Source of the DNA: Anabaena sp. FACHB-1237
Lineage (GTDB): Bacteria; Cyanobacteriota; Cyanobacteriia; Cyanobacteriales; Nostocaceae
Direction: 5' to 3'
Length of the DNA: 64,000 bases
Assembly: GCF_014696225.1 (NCBI RefSeq)
Contig: NZ_JACJPV010000022.1
Coordinates: 1-64,000 of the forward strand
The notes beneath the pieces were generated by a model. That model had not been told where the DNA came from and ran no database searches. It saw only the letters and a program-made list of their open reading frames with translations. Positions within the stretch are counted from its first letter, which is position 1. Each line of letters opens with the position of its first letter. Of the stretch, positions 16,453 to 25,564 are shown in pieces. The translations under genes and the position numbers were made by a program.

Positions 16453-17064
16453 ATGGAAAATCAGCAACTTTATCAAGAAAGACAAAGAGTAATTTTGATT
16501 GTATTTTTGACATACATTCTACCAGTTTTACTTGTATTTTTAGAAGTAATTCCTTTTTCCTGGCGGTTTTATGTGCTAATTTTTGCCGCTATAGTCGTAG
16601 CAGCGATCGCCTATTTATACCGATTTTCTCCTGTAGAATTGGGATTTACAAATAAAAACTTAAAAAAATCTTTGACAGCGATCGCCTTACCAACATTAAT
16701 CTTTACTGGGTTAATGTTTATTTATTATTTAACTCATGGATCACGGTTAGATAACTCAGCATATCAATGGCTATTTTACCTTTTCTTTGTGAGTTTATCT
16801 TCTCCCATACAAGAGTTTTTATATCGGGGGTTTTTATTTGCTATTTTTAAGAGAGCAAAATTTGCAACTTGGGTACAGATTATACTCTCTAGCTTACTTT
16901 ACAGTTTTGTACATCTGATTTATAAAGATATACTGACACTGGTATTTACATTAATTATAGGTATGATTTGGGGATGGAACTACGCAAAGTTTCGTAATTT
17001 ATATAGTATTATTATTATTCATTCCTTACTGGGAGCGATCGCTATTCTGGTGGGTTTAGTATAG
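16453..17064 (+). CDS. CPBP-family intramembrane metalloprotease-like protein
   Basis: About 203 residues from the ATG at 16453. An upstream TTG at 16378 is in frame but lies within a short palindromic repeat, so I reject it. Six or so membrane helices. CPBP motif 1 normally reads EExxxR; here it is QEFLYRG (Q120, E121, R125), so the first glutamate is glutamine. Later motifs FVHLIYKD (H) and WNYAKF with IIIHSLLGA (H) are present. The family includes CAAX prenyl proteases and bacteriocin self-immunity proteins. Activity with the Q substitution is uncertain. It follows the CHAT operon but is separated by a long-loop REP. Confidence 0.7.
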   Translation: MENQQLYQERQRVILIVFLTYILPVLLVFLEVIPFSWRFYVLIFAAIVVAAIAYLYRFSPVELGFTNKNLKKSLTAIALPTLIFTGLMFIYYLTHGSRLDNSAYQWLFYLFFVSLSSPIQEFLYRGFLFAIFKRAKFATWVQIILSSLLYSFVHLIYKDILTLVFTLIIGMIWGWNYAKFRNLYSIIIIHSLLGAIAILVGLV

Positions 17065-17092
17065 GTGAGGACTTACACAAAACATCACAAAA

Positions 17093-17120
17093 GTAGGGGT
17101 AATTCATGAATTACCCCTAC
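17093..17120. repeat. Short palindrome GTAGGGGTAATTC/GAATTACCCCTAC
   Basis: Perfect 28-base inverted repeat after the CPBP gene. Related palindromes are at 12114-12135 and (as a GGACAATTC/GAATTGTC version) near 16364-16382. All three are at 3' ends or gene borders. Confidence 0.75.
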
Positions 17121-17142
17121 ATGAATTACTCTACGCAAGAAT

Positions 17143-17483
17143 ACAGTAGCGCAAGCATCTTGCTTGCATTCATTATCTTTTACATTGTAACGCGAGCATC
17201 TTGCTTGCATTCATTATCCAGATTAAAAGCACAACAGCTTACCTCATTGCAATATCACTTTGTTCCATTGTAGTAAAGTTTTACACAAAGTGCCATCGCT
17301 TCTTTACAAGAGACTACGCTAAGAGTCTCCTATAGATAGCATTTGCGAATTTACCAAATTTATCAATATTGCCTAATTCAAGCGATAAAGATAGCCGTAT
17401 TTCATCTGTACTTTCTCGAGAATGGGTTGAAATTCGAGAGTAATTTTAGGTTTTTTAGTTATACAGTGAGTGCTGCACATCAG
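17143..17483. repeat. Disrupted MITE family 1 copy in a gene-free stretch
   Basis: One half (17143-17241) has the internal CAAGCATCTTGCTTG hairpin twice and the CACAACAGCTTA end. The other (17441-17483) has TTTTTTAGTTATACAGTGAGTGCTGCACAT. About 200 bases of unrelated sequence, containing no convincing gene, lie between. It looks like a MITE split by insertion or rearrangement. Confidence 0.5.
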
Positions 17484-17512
17484 TATTTTGGCAAGGATCC
17501 ACTCCTTCATAA

Positions 17513-17545
17513 AGATCACCGACTTCTTTAAGAAGTCAGTGATCT
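17513..17545. repeat. REP palindrome, variant arms
   Basis: Arms AGATCACCGACTTCT and AGAAGTCAGTGATCT; the inner bases pair well and the outer parts carry substitutions. It lies 8 bases beyond the end of the minus-strand amidohydrolase gene. Confidence 0.8.
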
Positions 17546-17552
17546 GATTTTT

Positions 17553-18950
17553 CTATAATCCCGTAACTTGCCGATAATGGGGCTCTAATTTCATGAAAGT
17601 TGGTGATTTTTGTCGCATTTGCCAATTACTAAGATTGAATAGTTTTTGTTTTAAATGATCAACATTAATAGTGGTAATTTCACCATTAGCGACTATTTTT
17701 TTACCGTTTACCCAAGCATTACAAACTGCATGATCAGGACGACCTAATATTAATAAACCAATGGGATCTGTGCGCGGAAGTAAAGATAAATCTGTTAAAT
17801 CATATAATACTAAATCAGCGATTTTACCCACTGTTAAAGAACCTAGTTTATCATCTACTTTTAAACCTTTTGCACCTCCTAAAGAAGCCATTTCTACAGA
17901 TTTATGAGGTGTAATCCATGTTTGATAATCCTGATCTGTGATATTATGTAAAATTGCACCTATTTTAATGGCTTCTAATAAATTTTGTGAGTCATTACTA
18001 CAACTACCATCACAACCAAAACTAACATTTACTCCAGCTTGCATATATTTTAAAACTGGGGCAATACCACTACCTAAACGTAGATTACTTAAAGGGTTAT
18101 GCACCACTGTAGATTGAGTTTCTGCTAATATTTTAATGTCGTTATCTGTCAACCAAACACAATGGGCTAAACTGGTTTTATGGGTTAAAAAACCAATTTT
18201 TTGTAAATGTTCCACAGCAGTACAACCATATTTTTCCTGGGCTAATTTTTCCTGGGCTTTAGTTTCTAATAAATGGGCATGAAGACATAAATTATAGCGA
18301 TCGCTTAATTCCAGACAACCGATAAATAAATCATCTGTACATAACTGTATCCCCGTTGGACCTAGTAAGATATTCATACCATTTGCCGGATCATGAAACC
18401 TTTGAATAGCAGTTTCCATCATCTTTAAGATGTCCTGTGCTGTGGCATGAAAAGGCGTATCTTCCAACTGAGATTTACCATTAGGAAAACAGTATGTAAA
18501 AGGTTCATCTTGAATTAAAGGGGCAATAAAAGCCCGAATACCTACTTCTTGATATGCGCGTACTGCGGCCGCAATTGTTTCTAATTCTTGTCCAGGAAGT
18601 AATATTAAATGATCTACCACACTTGTACCACCAGAAAGTACAGTTTCTACTGCTGTTCCTAAAGCAGTTAAATAAACTTGTTCGACATTTATAGGAGGAG
18701 AATCATATAAACTTGCTAACCATAATTCTAGAGGTAAAGGTGGAATACTTGCCCTAAACCACATTTCTGAAGAATGAGTATGGGCATTAAAAAACCCTGG
18801 TAATAAGAGTTTATTTTCACCATTAATTACTTCACCAATTATGGGTAAATTAGAATCTATAGCTGCAATTTTCCCATCAATGATTTGCACATCCGTAGTT
18901 ATGTAACCATTTGTAACGTTAATTAAACAATTTTTAACTGTAAAGTGCAT
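17553..18950 (-). CDS. Amidohydrolase-family deaminase/hydrolase (Atz/Trz type)
   Basis: 465 residues. The metal-dependent amidohydrolase fold is marked by HTHSS near residue 56, HAHLLE near 225, AHCVWL near 260 and the catalytic aspartate in FGCDGS near 312. The overall pattern is that of the ATZ/TRZ and MTA/SAH deaminase subgroup (for example PLPLELWL and NLRLGSG). The substrate is probably a purine, triazine-like or other N-heterocycle. It is transcribed away from an isochorismatase-type hydrolase. A cupin and a ureidoglycolate lyase-like gene lie nearby, so a nitrogen-scavenging role is plausible. Confidence 0.8.
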   Translation of the reverse strand: MHFTVKNCLINVTNGYITTDVQIIDGKIAAIDSNLPIIGEVINGENKLLLPGFFNAHTHSSEMWFRASIPPLPLELWLASLYDSPPINVEQVYLTALGTAVETVLSGGTSVVDHLILLPGQELETIAAAVRAYQEVGIRAFIAPLIQDEPFTYCFPNGKSQLEDTPFHATAQDILKMMETAIQRFHDPANGMNILLGPTGIQLCTDDLFIGCLELSDRYNLCLHAHLLETKAQEKLAQEKYGCTAVEHLQKIGFLTHKTSLAHCVWLTDNDIKILAETQSTVVHNPLSNLRLGSGIAPVLKYMQAGVNVSFGCDGSCSNDSQNLLEAIKIGAILHNITDQDYQTWITPHKSVEMASLGGAKGLKVDDKLGSLTVGKIADLVLYDLTDLSLLPRTDPIGLLILGRPDHAVCNAWVNGKKIVANGEITTINVDHLKQKLFNLSNWQMRQKSPTFMKLEPHYRQVTGL

Positions 18951-19005
18951 AATTTTTACCGGATTTTAAGCTAGAAAATAAACAATGATCTTAGGCTTGA
19001 GATTT

Positions 19006-19776
19006 ATGAATCTACCATTGCGGAATTTAGGAGTTAGTCCCAATAATTGGAGTGTCAATGAAAATTTTGCTGATATTACTCGTCCTCAAAAAACTCCCCA
19101 AGCGATAATTTTAGCCACAGAAACTAAAGCCTTGCGGATAGACTTAGCCAAAACTGCTATCATGGTCATTGATATGCAAAATGATTTTTGTCATCCTGAT
19201 GGTTGGTTAGCACATATTGGAGTAGATGTAACACCAGCAAGACAACCCATAGAACCTTTACAACAATTATTACCACAATTGCGGGTGGTTAATGTACCAA
19301 TAATTTGGTTAAATTGGGGCAATAGAGAGGATTTATTGAATATTAGCGCAGGATTACACCATGTTTATAATCCTACAGGACAGGGGATAGGATTGGGCGA
19401 TCGCTTACCAAAAAACGGTGCAAAAGTATTAACTTTTGATAGTTGGGCTGCGGCTGTAGTAGATGAACTACAACAACTACCAGAGGATATTTATATTCAT
19501 AAATATCGCATGAGTGGATTTTGGGATACAGCATTAGATAGCATTTTAAGAAACTTAGGTATAACCACAATTTTATTTACAGGAGTGAACGCAGATCAAT
19601 GTGTTTTTACAACATTATGTGATGCCAATTTTTTAGGGTATGACTGCATTTTAATTAAAGATTGTACAGCCACAACATCACCAGAATACTGCTGGTTAGC
19701 AACTTTATATAATGTCAAACAATGCTTTGGTTTTGTTACAGATTCATCGGCAATTTATCAAGGATTAAATCCTTAA
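19006..19776 (+). CDS. Isochorismatase-family cysteine hydrolase
   Basis: 256 residues from the ATG at 19006 (an ATG at 18985 is an alternative). The catalytic triad of the family is visible: D in MVIDMQNDF, K in HKYRMSGF and C in GVNADQCVF. The N-terminal extension and the family pattern are close to biuret/ureidoacrylate-type amidohydrolases. It would cleave an amide C-N bond releasing ammonia or a carbamate. The cupin gene follows at 29 bases, suggesting an operon, and the amidohydrolase is divergent, so a shared promoter region is likely. Confidence 0.8.
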   Translation: MNLPLRNLGVSPNNWSVNENFADITRPQKTPQAIILATETKALRIDLAKTAIMVIDMQNDFCHPDGWLAHIGVDVTPARQPIEPLQQLLPQLRVVNVPIIWLNWGNREDLLNISAGLHHVYNPTGQGIGLGDRLPKNGAKVLTFDSWAAAVVDELQQLPEDIYIHKYRMSGFWDTALDSILRNLGITTILFTGVNADQCVFTTLCDANFLGYDCILIKDCTATTSPEYCWLATLYNVKQCFGFVTDSSAIYQGLNP

Positions 19777-19805
19777 AATTCACTTAAAATTCACTTAAAA
19801 TTAAT

Positions 19806-20264
19806 ATGATAGAAACTTGCCATTGTATGATTCCCGTGCTAAAATCTCCCAAAGATTATCAAGCCTATAGAATTAGTCCCCATGATAGCAATAGATTAGC
19901 AATAATTTTTGATTCCACCACTGCAAATACTTCGTTAACTTGTTGTGTAGAAATTTTTGATGTAGGAGGACAAACACCACCAAATCGCCATCAAAATGCG
20001 GTAGAAATGTTTTTTATTCTCAAAGGAGAAGGAATAGTAATTTGTGATGGAAAAAAAGCAGGAATTAAAGCGGGAGATAGTTTATTAGTGCCACCAACGG
20101 GAACACATTTAATTAGAAATACAGGTGATACTCGCCTTTATACCTTAACATTTATGGTTCCTAATGAAGAATTTTCTGAATTAATTCGTAGTGGTATTCC
20201 TGTAGAATTTGATGATGAAGATATAGCAGTTTTAGGAAGATTAGACTCTTGTAAATTTATCTAA
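19806..20264 (+). CDS. Cupin-domain protein
   Basis: 152 residues. Single conserved cupin barrel with motif 1 (PPNRHQNAVEMFFILKGEG) and motif 2 (GDSLLVPPTGTHLIRN), giving metal ligands H, E and H. Small cupins of this kind act as isomerases, dioxygenases or regulators, and the substrate cannot be read from sequence. It directly follows the cysteine hydrolase. The 29-base gap contains a direct duplication of AAAATTCACTT. It ends against a long-loop REP that separates it from the convergent SDR gene. Confidence 0.75.
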   Translation: MIETCHCMIPVLKSPKDYQAYRISPHDSNRLAIIFDSTTANTSLTCCVEIFDVGGQTPPNRHQNAVEMFFILKGEGIVICDGKKAGIKAGDSLLVPPTGTHLIRNTGDTRLYTLTFMVPNEEFSELIRSGIPVEFDDEDIAVLGRLDSCKFI

Positions 20265-20271
20265 TGGATAA

Positions 20272-20334
20272 GATACCCGACTTCTGATTTAATCTAGTAA
20301 ATAAACAATAAATTGATATTAGAAGTCGGGGATA
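20272..20334. repeat. Long-loop REP element between convergent genes
   Basis: Arms GATACCCGACTTCT and AGAAGTCGGGGATAT enclose a loop of about 35 bases. The loop, read on the other strand, shares ATCAATTTAT near its start with the loop at 16275. It lies between the cupin and SDR 3' ends and could serve as a bidirectional terminator. Confidence 0.7.
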
Positions 20335-20338
20335 TCAT

Positions 20339-21166
20339 TTACAATTGTGAAAATAACCTTTCCCAATCAATAGTATTTGTTCTTTCTCCCTGATTGACTA
20401 TTTCAAAAACCTTATTTACTGTAGTTTCGTAAAATAAACTTTCCACACAAGCTGCTGCTACATCAATTCTACTAGATTCACCAGAAATTTGATCACCAGT
20501 TCCTAACACAACATTTAATTTACCATTAGTAGTAGCTTGAAGTAAAGTATTCAAATCAGAAGAAGTATAAGGTCCATCAATTAAACGCGCAGGACGAATG
20601 ATAGTGTAGGGAATACCAGAATTAATTAAAAAATCTTCACCTTGTTTTTTGGCATCCAAAACACCAAAAAGATTGAGAATTTTAAAGGGAAATTCATTTT
20701 TTCTGAGAATACCACAGGAGGAAACTAATACAAAGCGATGTAAATTTTTAGGTGCTAAAGAAACCAATCTTTTTACACCTTCACTATCAACTTTCATCGG
20801 ACTATTCTTAGCTTTACCTTCTAAAATATCACGATTAAAAATAGAAAGTGCCACATCAATGAAATTAGGAGATGTAGTAAATTGCCATTTATCAGAAGGA
20901 AAAGCACTAGTTCCTGTACAGCAAATAATTGACGTAACATTTACCATTGCTGATGTGATGGTATCAGATTCACGAATATCACCAATAGCAATATCTACTT
21001 GATGATTTTCATGGTTAAACATTTGATTAACTTTGTCTCTATTGCGTGTAAAAATACGCACTGGAAGATTTTTAGCTAATAACTTACCTACCACAAGTTG
21101 TCCTACACCACCAGTAGCCCCAACCACTAAGATCATATTTTCCGAAGAATTTACCACAGGATTCAT
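20339..21166 (-). CDS. Atypical SDR / NmrA-like NAD(P)-binding protein
   Basis: 275 residues. The N-terminal Rossmann motif GATGGVGQLV is intact, followed by basic residues after strand 2 (FTRNRDK) that favour NADPH. VLVSSCGIL and YTIIRPARLIDGP are the usual conserved blocks of atypical SDRs. The Ser-Tyr-Lys triad of classical SDRs is not evident. Cyanobacterial relatives include Ycf39-like chaperones and isoflavone-reductase-like proteins, and I cannot choose among them. Convergent with the cupin gene. Confidence 0.7.
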   Translation of the reverse strand: MNPVVNSSENMILVVGATGGVGQLVVGKLLAKNLPVRIFTRNRDKVNQMFNHENHQVDIAIGDIRESDTITSAMVNVTSIICCTGTSAFPSDKWQFTTSPNFIDVALSIFNRDILEGKAKNSPMKVDSEGVKRLVSLAPKNLHRFVLVSSCGILRKNEFPFKILNLFGVLDAKKQGEDFLINSGIPYTIIRPARLIDGPYTSSDLNTLLQATTNGKLNVVLGTGDQISGESSRIDVAAACVESLFYETTVNKVFEIVNQGERTNTIDWERLFSQL

Positions 21167-21586
21167 AATTGATCAACATTGTTATTTCATCATTTACTGT
21201 CAATCTTACCGGAACTTGTACAGAATATATACATAACTTTTGATAATTCGAGAATCTTAGCAAAAATCAAGTCGGTAATAAACCGAAAAATAAATCAAAA
21301 AATAAATGGAAAATTAGTTAAGATTATACGGAATAGGGGATAACATCTATGAAATATTTAATACTGATTAGATAAACTAGATACTCTAAATTCAGTCTAA
21401 ATTCAGGGGTATTAAGCTGATATGCAGCACTCACTGTATAACTAAAAAACCTAAAATTACTGTAGTGCAAGCATCTTGCTTGCATCTATTATCCAAATTA
21501 AAAGCACAACAGCTTACCATCCCACTAATCAGCTATATATAAAACATAGCCAAAATTAGACAATTAGACACAAGGAATCTACTACA
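21167..21586. other. Gene-free spacer before the Nudix gene
   Basis: About 420 bases, AT-rich, with no convincing ORF. It holds a full MITE family 1 copy at 21413-21516 and otherwise nothing I recognise. Confidence 0.5.
21413..21516. repeat. MITE family 1, full copy
   Basis: 104 bases with ends TAAGCTGATATGC and GCACAACAGCTTA, forming imperfect inverted repeats. It carries an internal CAAGCATCTTGCTTG hairpin and no coding capacity. Confidence 0.85.
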
Positions 21587-22057
21587 ATGGCACGTAAAAA
21601 TAATAGCAATAATAAAATTTTCCAGCAATCAGGAGTTATTCCCTATCGTGTACAAGATGGAACAGTGGAAGTTTTATTAATTACAACTCGTAACCGTCAA
21701 AGTTGGGTAATTCCTAAGGGTGGAATTTGTAAAGGAATGACTGAATATCATTCCGCAGCTAAAGAAGCATGGGAAGAAGCAGGAGTGATTGGGACAGTGG
21801 AAAATCAGATTTTAGGTAGTTATAAATATCGCAAAAATGGGAATATCTATCAAGTAAATATGTTCTTACTTTCAGTAAATAAAGTATTAGAAGATTGGCC
21901 AGAAGCTACTCAAAGACAAAGACAATGGTTAGATATTAATCAAGCGTGTCAATTAGTTAAACAAAATGCTCTGAAAAAAATAATTGCTATTTCACCATCA
22001 CAGATTAAAATTATAGATTATGGGCAATTTTCATCAGAAATGTGTTTAGCTTATTGA
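21587..22057 (+). CDS. Nudix hydrolase
   Basis: 156 residues. The Nudix box region reads PKGGICKGM followed by KEAWEEAGV. The catalytic EAWEE part is kept, but the first conserved glutamate is methionine and the usual RE is KE. The product resembles the small diphosphoinositol-phosphate-type Nudix proteins of cyanobacteria. It would hydrolyse a nucleoside-diphosphate-linked or inositol-pyrophosphate-like substrate. AAGGAA lies 10 bases before the ATG. Convergent with the ureidoglycolate lyase-like gene across a REP. Confidence 0.75.
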   Translation: MARKNNSNNKIFQQSGVIPYRVQDGTVEVLLITTRNRQSWVIPKGGICKGMTEYHSAAKEAWEEAGVIGTVENQILGSYKYRKNGNIYQVNMFLLSVNKVLEDWPEATQRQRQWLDINQACQLVKQNALKKIIAISPSQIKIIDYGQFSSEMCLAY

Positions 22058-22063
22058 ACAATA

Positions 22064-22096
22064 AGATCCCGGACTTCTTTAAGAAGTCCGGGATCT
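22064..22096. repeat. REP palindrome between convergent genes
   Basis: Perfect arms AGATCCCGGACTTCT and AGAAGTCCGGGATCT, 7 bases after the Nudix stop and 17 before the end of the next minus-strand gene. A bidirectional terminator role is plausible. Confidence 0.9.
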
Positions 22097-22112
22097 AAAT
22101 CTGACGGAAAGC

Positions 22113-22616
22113 TTAAATAATATCCACCATTTCCAATTCTAAATTATGACTTTTACGAAAATTATGGGTAAAATGGTCAATTACATTAGTATCACTTAAT
22201 TCTAAATTATAAAAGTCCACAAAATCATGATCAAAAAATGGTCCTGCGTGCCAAGTTCCCACTTCTAATTTAATAAAACAATTCCCAGGAATGCGAAAAG
22301 CAGCAATTTTTTCTAATACAGGTTCATTACTATCATTATTAGGAGGACATACAGCCATTAACCAATCTTTACCATCCAAAGAACCTAAACATTGAGTACA
22401 TTTTATATGACGAGTAATATGATTAAATTTTCGTCCTTTATTTTCCAGACGCATAATATAAAATCGGGGAATGCCATGTTCTAAATTTAATTTAGCATCT
22501 TCTTGATCAAATGTTTTTCCATCTTGAATAGGAAATATTACCTGTCCATAGGGTTGGAAATTTTCTGGAGTGATAATTTGTAATTGTAATCGTTGAATTG
22601 TTGTTGATGCACTCAT
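22113..22616 (-). CDS. Ureidoglycolate lyase-like protein (AllA family)
   Basis: 167 residues. The sequence matches the AllA cupin-like family: an ITPENFQPYGQVI start, then LSRHIKCTQ-like and FRIPGNCFIKLEVGTWHAGPFF with the typical W-H-A block. AllA releases urea from ureidoglycolate at the end of purine/allantoin breakdown. AGGAG lies 7 bases before the ATG on the minus strand. With the amidohydrolase and cysteine hydrolase nearby it suggests heterocyclic nitrogen catabolism, although no allantoinase gene is visible here. Confidence 0.7.
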   Translation of the reverse strand: MSASTTIQRLQLQIITPENFQPYGQVIFPIQDGKTFDQEDAKLNLEHGIPRFYIMRLENKGRKFNHITRHIKCTQCLGSLDGKDWLMAVCPPNNDSNEPVLEKIAAFRIPGNCFIKLEVGTWHAGPFFDHDFVDFYNLELSDTNVIDHFTHNFRKSHNLELEMVDII

Positions 22617-22624
22617 AACATACT

Positions 22625-22690
22625 CCTATACAAGCTATTAGCTATCAGCTATCAGTAAAAAAACTGACTACTGATAGCTGATTACTGACT
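22625..22690. repeat. Short tandem/inverted repeats (AGCTATCAG, CTGACTACTGA)
   Basis: Iterated AGCTATCAG and TGACTACTG words between the AllA-like and invertase genes. Similar gactcc/agtcag word clusters occur at about 25850-25900, 27806-27874, 28218-28245, 56800-56850, 59095-59140 and 60430-60540. These are the short tandemly repeated repetitive sequences of Nostocales. Confidence 0.6.
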
Positions 22691-22691
22691 A

Positions 22692-24134
22692 CTAATAACG
22701 TTCTATACTATTAAGTTCAAATTCGCAAGCCCTAGAAACTGCTTCTAATGGTAACTGTTCAAAAGTTACTAATGGTAAATTAGCTGGTTGTTCTATTAAC
22801 TCTTTTGCTAATAAGAAACCAGCAATAGTCCAAGTTTGATATTTCCTGGCTTGTTTACCAATTAATCTCCCTTTTTTACCATCATAATATTCTGGCCATT
22901 CATCTTCACTTAGCTTATCTTTAGCAATTTCTATAGCTTTTCTGGCCATATCTAATCTATTAGTCTTTAATGCAGCAGCTGTTAACATCCACATTAATAC
23001 TGGCCAACTTCCAGCATTATGATAGGACCAAGGAATATTTTTAGGATCACATCCTGTAACTACTCGATATTCTTCACCCTGTAAAGCAGGATAACAGATT
23101 TTCATAGGCATATCTCCTATTAAATCATCCCATCTTTTTTCAATCAAATTCATGATAGCTTCTGCTTGTGTTTCATTAGATAACCCAGAAATTACAGCCA
23201 TTAAATTTCCTAAAGTAAAAAAGCGAGTATCTAACTGAGAAGGTCCTACATTTCCGGCAAAATAACCTCCTTTTTTTGGTAGCCATTTATCTAAATCATA
23301 ATAAGGTAAAGAGTCAGCATAAATATTAAAAAGATTCACTGCTTCTTTTCCATACTCTTCACTTTTAAAACGATAAACAGCATTCAAACGGTGAATATCT
23401 ATCCAATAATGTTGGCGTAAGTGACTACATAATAAAGGTAATCTGTTATCAATTGCTTCCACAATTTCTTCATTACCTTTACAAATTAATAATTCTCTAG
23501 CTACTCGTAAAGCCGCAAAAAATAACACTTGAATTTCTAAAGGATGTCCATATATTCCCATCCTTCTATCTATCATACAAGCACCATCAGGAACTAATAA
23601 TGTGGGATACATATCAAAACGATTTGCTAGACAAATATCCATAATTAGCTTAATTCCTGTTTGAAATTCAGGACGATAGGCTATTTCATAATCATTAGTA
23701 GCTACTATGTAGGATCTTAATAAAATTAGCCACCATAAACAAGAGTCTACAGGGGTAACTCTAGCGATCGCGTGTTCTCCAAAATCAGCTTCTAAATATT
23801 CTTCTCCATTACTATTAGTTACTACTTTAAAACTTGCTGGAATCAATCCCCGTCCTGGTTTATAAGCATTTAACGCCCTCTCTTTTGGTTGTAACTTTAA
23901 AGTTTCTTCGAGGAAATTTTTCACAATCTCTGTTCTGCCCTTAATTAAAAATAACAAAGCAGAAGAAACAAAATCTCTCACGAAACATTGATCATAATTT
24001 AGTGCTTCCACAGAAGCATCATAAGCTGCTAAAGTACCAATTGGCCGACCTTGATAATAAAGAATAGAATTTTCTAGTAGCTGCCATGCTTCATCTTCTA
24101 TGCTGATCTTTGTTTCTAATTTATCCAGTTGCAT
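22692..24134 (-). CDS. GH100 alkaline/neutral invertase
   Basis: 480 residues, the usual length for cyanobacterial neutral invertases. The (alpha/alpha)6 family signatures are clear: [14 protein letters not shown] near residue 50 with the catalytic aspartate, [23 protein letters not shown] and [16 protein letters not shown]. It hydrolyses sucrose to glucose and fructose in the cytoplasm. In filamentous cyanobacteria such enzymes feed diazotrophic or osmotic sucrose turnover. It stands alone, with a long gene-free region upstream. Confidence 0.92.
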   Translation of the reverse strand: MQLDKLETKISIEDEAWQLLENSILYYQGRPIGTLAAYDASVEALNYDQCFVRDFVSSALLFLIKGRTEIVKNFLEETLKLQPKERALNAYKPGRGLIPASFKVVTNSNGEEYLEADFGEHAIARVTPVDSCLWWLILLRSYIVATNDYEIAYRPEFQTGIKLIMDICLANRFDMYPTLLVPDGACMIDRRMGIYGHPLEIQVLFFAALRVARELLICKGNEEIVEAIDNRLPLLCSHLRQHYWIDIHRLNAVYRFKSEEYGKEAVNLFNIYADSLPYYDLDKWLPKKGGYFAGNVGPSQLDTRFFTLGNLMAVISGLSNETQAEAIMNLIEKRWDDLIGDMPMKICYPALQGEEYRVVTGCDPKNIPWSYHNAGSWPVLMWMLTAAALKTNRLDMARKAIEIAKDKLSEDEWPEYYDGKKGRLIGKQARKYQTWTIAGFLLAKELIEQPANLPLVTFEQLPLEAVSRACEFELNSIERY

Positions 24135-25070
24135 TGGTAAAATAACTCCATTTAGATAGTGAATATGTAGTAGATGCGCCTTTATTTCTGAATATAAGAA
24201 TCAACGGTTTTTGCCAATATAAAATACAAATCAACGGCGAAAATATTACCATAGTACATATTATTTAATAAATCATCATTCTCCGAAATAATAAGAATTT
24301 TGACTTACTAAAATATATACTTATGGCTATTACACATCTGTTAGTAGTTTAAATCACTGCCACCATATTTACATAATTACAATTTAGGTTTGCAAACTAG
24401 AAATTACATTATTCCCCTACAAATTTACAATTTATAACGTTTTTTATAAATATGCAACATAAACCTGCACAAAAATCAACAAAAGTATGTAAAAATTTAG
24501 AATGTTATATTTTTCACCAAAAATTGAGGAAAAATAGTTAATATTCTATGATATTGCTTATTTATAACAAAATATAACCATCTATTGTGCTACTAGTTTT
24601 TATTGCTTGAACTTGCTTGTTTTTGAAAACTTTGATACGCTTCATTAACTGCTTACATAGCAGATTTAGCATTAATAGAGGTATTAATAGTTAGCTGGTT
24701 TTATAGCTTACAAATGTTAATTTGATGATATTACAGCACATTCCATGTACATGAGGAACAGGCAAGATGCCTGTGTTACAAGGGTTTTATCGTTAACATC
24801 TGTACCTCATAATAACGGAAACTCCTGTACATACCCAGATCATCTGACTGTATTTTGATATTAACGTTGCTAGTTATGGAGCGGGAAGCAGGCAGAAAAT
24901 TCCTTATTCTGACTCCTAACTCCTCAATCTCCTGACTCCTATTCTTAACTTGTTTTTTCTGTGGAGTTAAGATTAACGATAGAATAACCTTTGCAGGATT
25001 AATTATCTTTTTTCAGAAAGATCATAAACTGCGATAATTTAAGAAAAGCGTATTGATCTTTAGGTGAACT
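24135..25070. other. Long gene-free region upstream of psbH
   Basis: About 935 bases between the invertase start and psbH. It is very AT-rich with a MITE family 2 copy at 24732-24829 and a cluster of CTGACTCC-type words at about 24900-24945. The psbN gene often found opposite psbH was sought here and not seen. Promoters for both flanking genes must lie within it. Confidence 0.5.
24732..24829. repeat. MITE family 2, 98-bp copy left of psbH
   Basis: Ends TACAGCACATTCC and GGAAACTCCTGTA form imperfect terminal inverted repeats, with an internal GGCAAGATGCC hairpin. The inverted partner copy is at 25443-25540. Confidence 0.85.
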
Positions 25071-25274
25071 ATGGCACAACGGACTAGATTAGGAGATATC
25101 CTCAGACCCTTAAATGCTGAGTATGGTAAGGTATCTCCAGGTTGGGGAACTACACCGCTAATGGGTGTCTTCATGGGCTTATTTTTCGTATTTCTCTTAA
25201 TTATTCTCCAAGTTTACAACAAGTCTTTATTAATTCAAGATGTACTTGTAGATTGGCGCAGTTTAGGTGGTTAA
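25071..25274 (+). CDS. psbH: Photosystem II reaction-centre protein H
   Basis: 67 residues, the normal cyanobacterial length. [15 protein letters not shown] at the start and the single membrane helix (about 28-50, [20 protein letters not shown]) are diagnostic. The phosphorylatable N-terminal extension of plant PsbH is absent, as in other cyanobacteria. The protein sits at the periphery of PSII near CP47 and is needed for stability and bicarbonate/QB-site function. It is monocistronic here, with a strong terminator at 25315. Confidence 0.97.
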   Translation: MAQRTRLGDILRPLNAEYGKVSPGWGTTPLMGVFMGLFFVFLLIILQVYNKSLLIQDVLVDWRSLGG

Positions 25275-25314
25275 TAGCATTAACCATACATATAAACTAA
25301 TTAATTAGTATTAT

Positions 25315-25337
25315 ACCCGGCTTGCCCGGGTTTTTTT
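25315..25337 (+). terminator. Rho-independent terminator of psbH
   Basis: Stem ACCCGG (25315-25320) with CCGGGT (25326-25331), 5-base loop, then a run of T residues. Located 41 bases after the psbH stop. Confidence 0.9.
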
Positions 25338-25442
25338 AGCTATCAGCTTTCAGGAGTCAGAATTTTCACCCCGTACTTGGTACTTGGCGCTCGGTACTGA
25401 TTGAATAGAAACTACACTTAAATAATATTTATAAATAATATT

Positions 25443-25540
25443 TACAGCAGTTTCCGTTATTATGAGGTACAGATTTTAATGATAAAACCCTTGTAACACA
25501 GGCATCTTGCCTGTTCCTCATGTAGATGGAATATGCTGTA
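25443..25540. repeat. MITE family 2, inverted 98-bp copy right of psbH
   Basis: Reads TACAGCAGTTTCC at one end and GGAATATGCTGTA at the other. It has the same length as the 24732 copy and is in the opposite orientation, so psbH with its terminator lies between inverted repeats. Confidence 0.85.
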
Positions 25541-25564
25541 ATTATTTTAGGACTTACGCAAGTA

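Noticed and set aside
17343..17531. 62-codon plus-strand frame
   Set aside because: It spans a MITE half and a REP palindrome; no family features.
24135..25070. psbN divergent from psbH
   Set aside because: Searched on the minus strand for the usual 43-residue protein; nothing similar was found.
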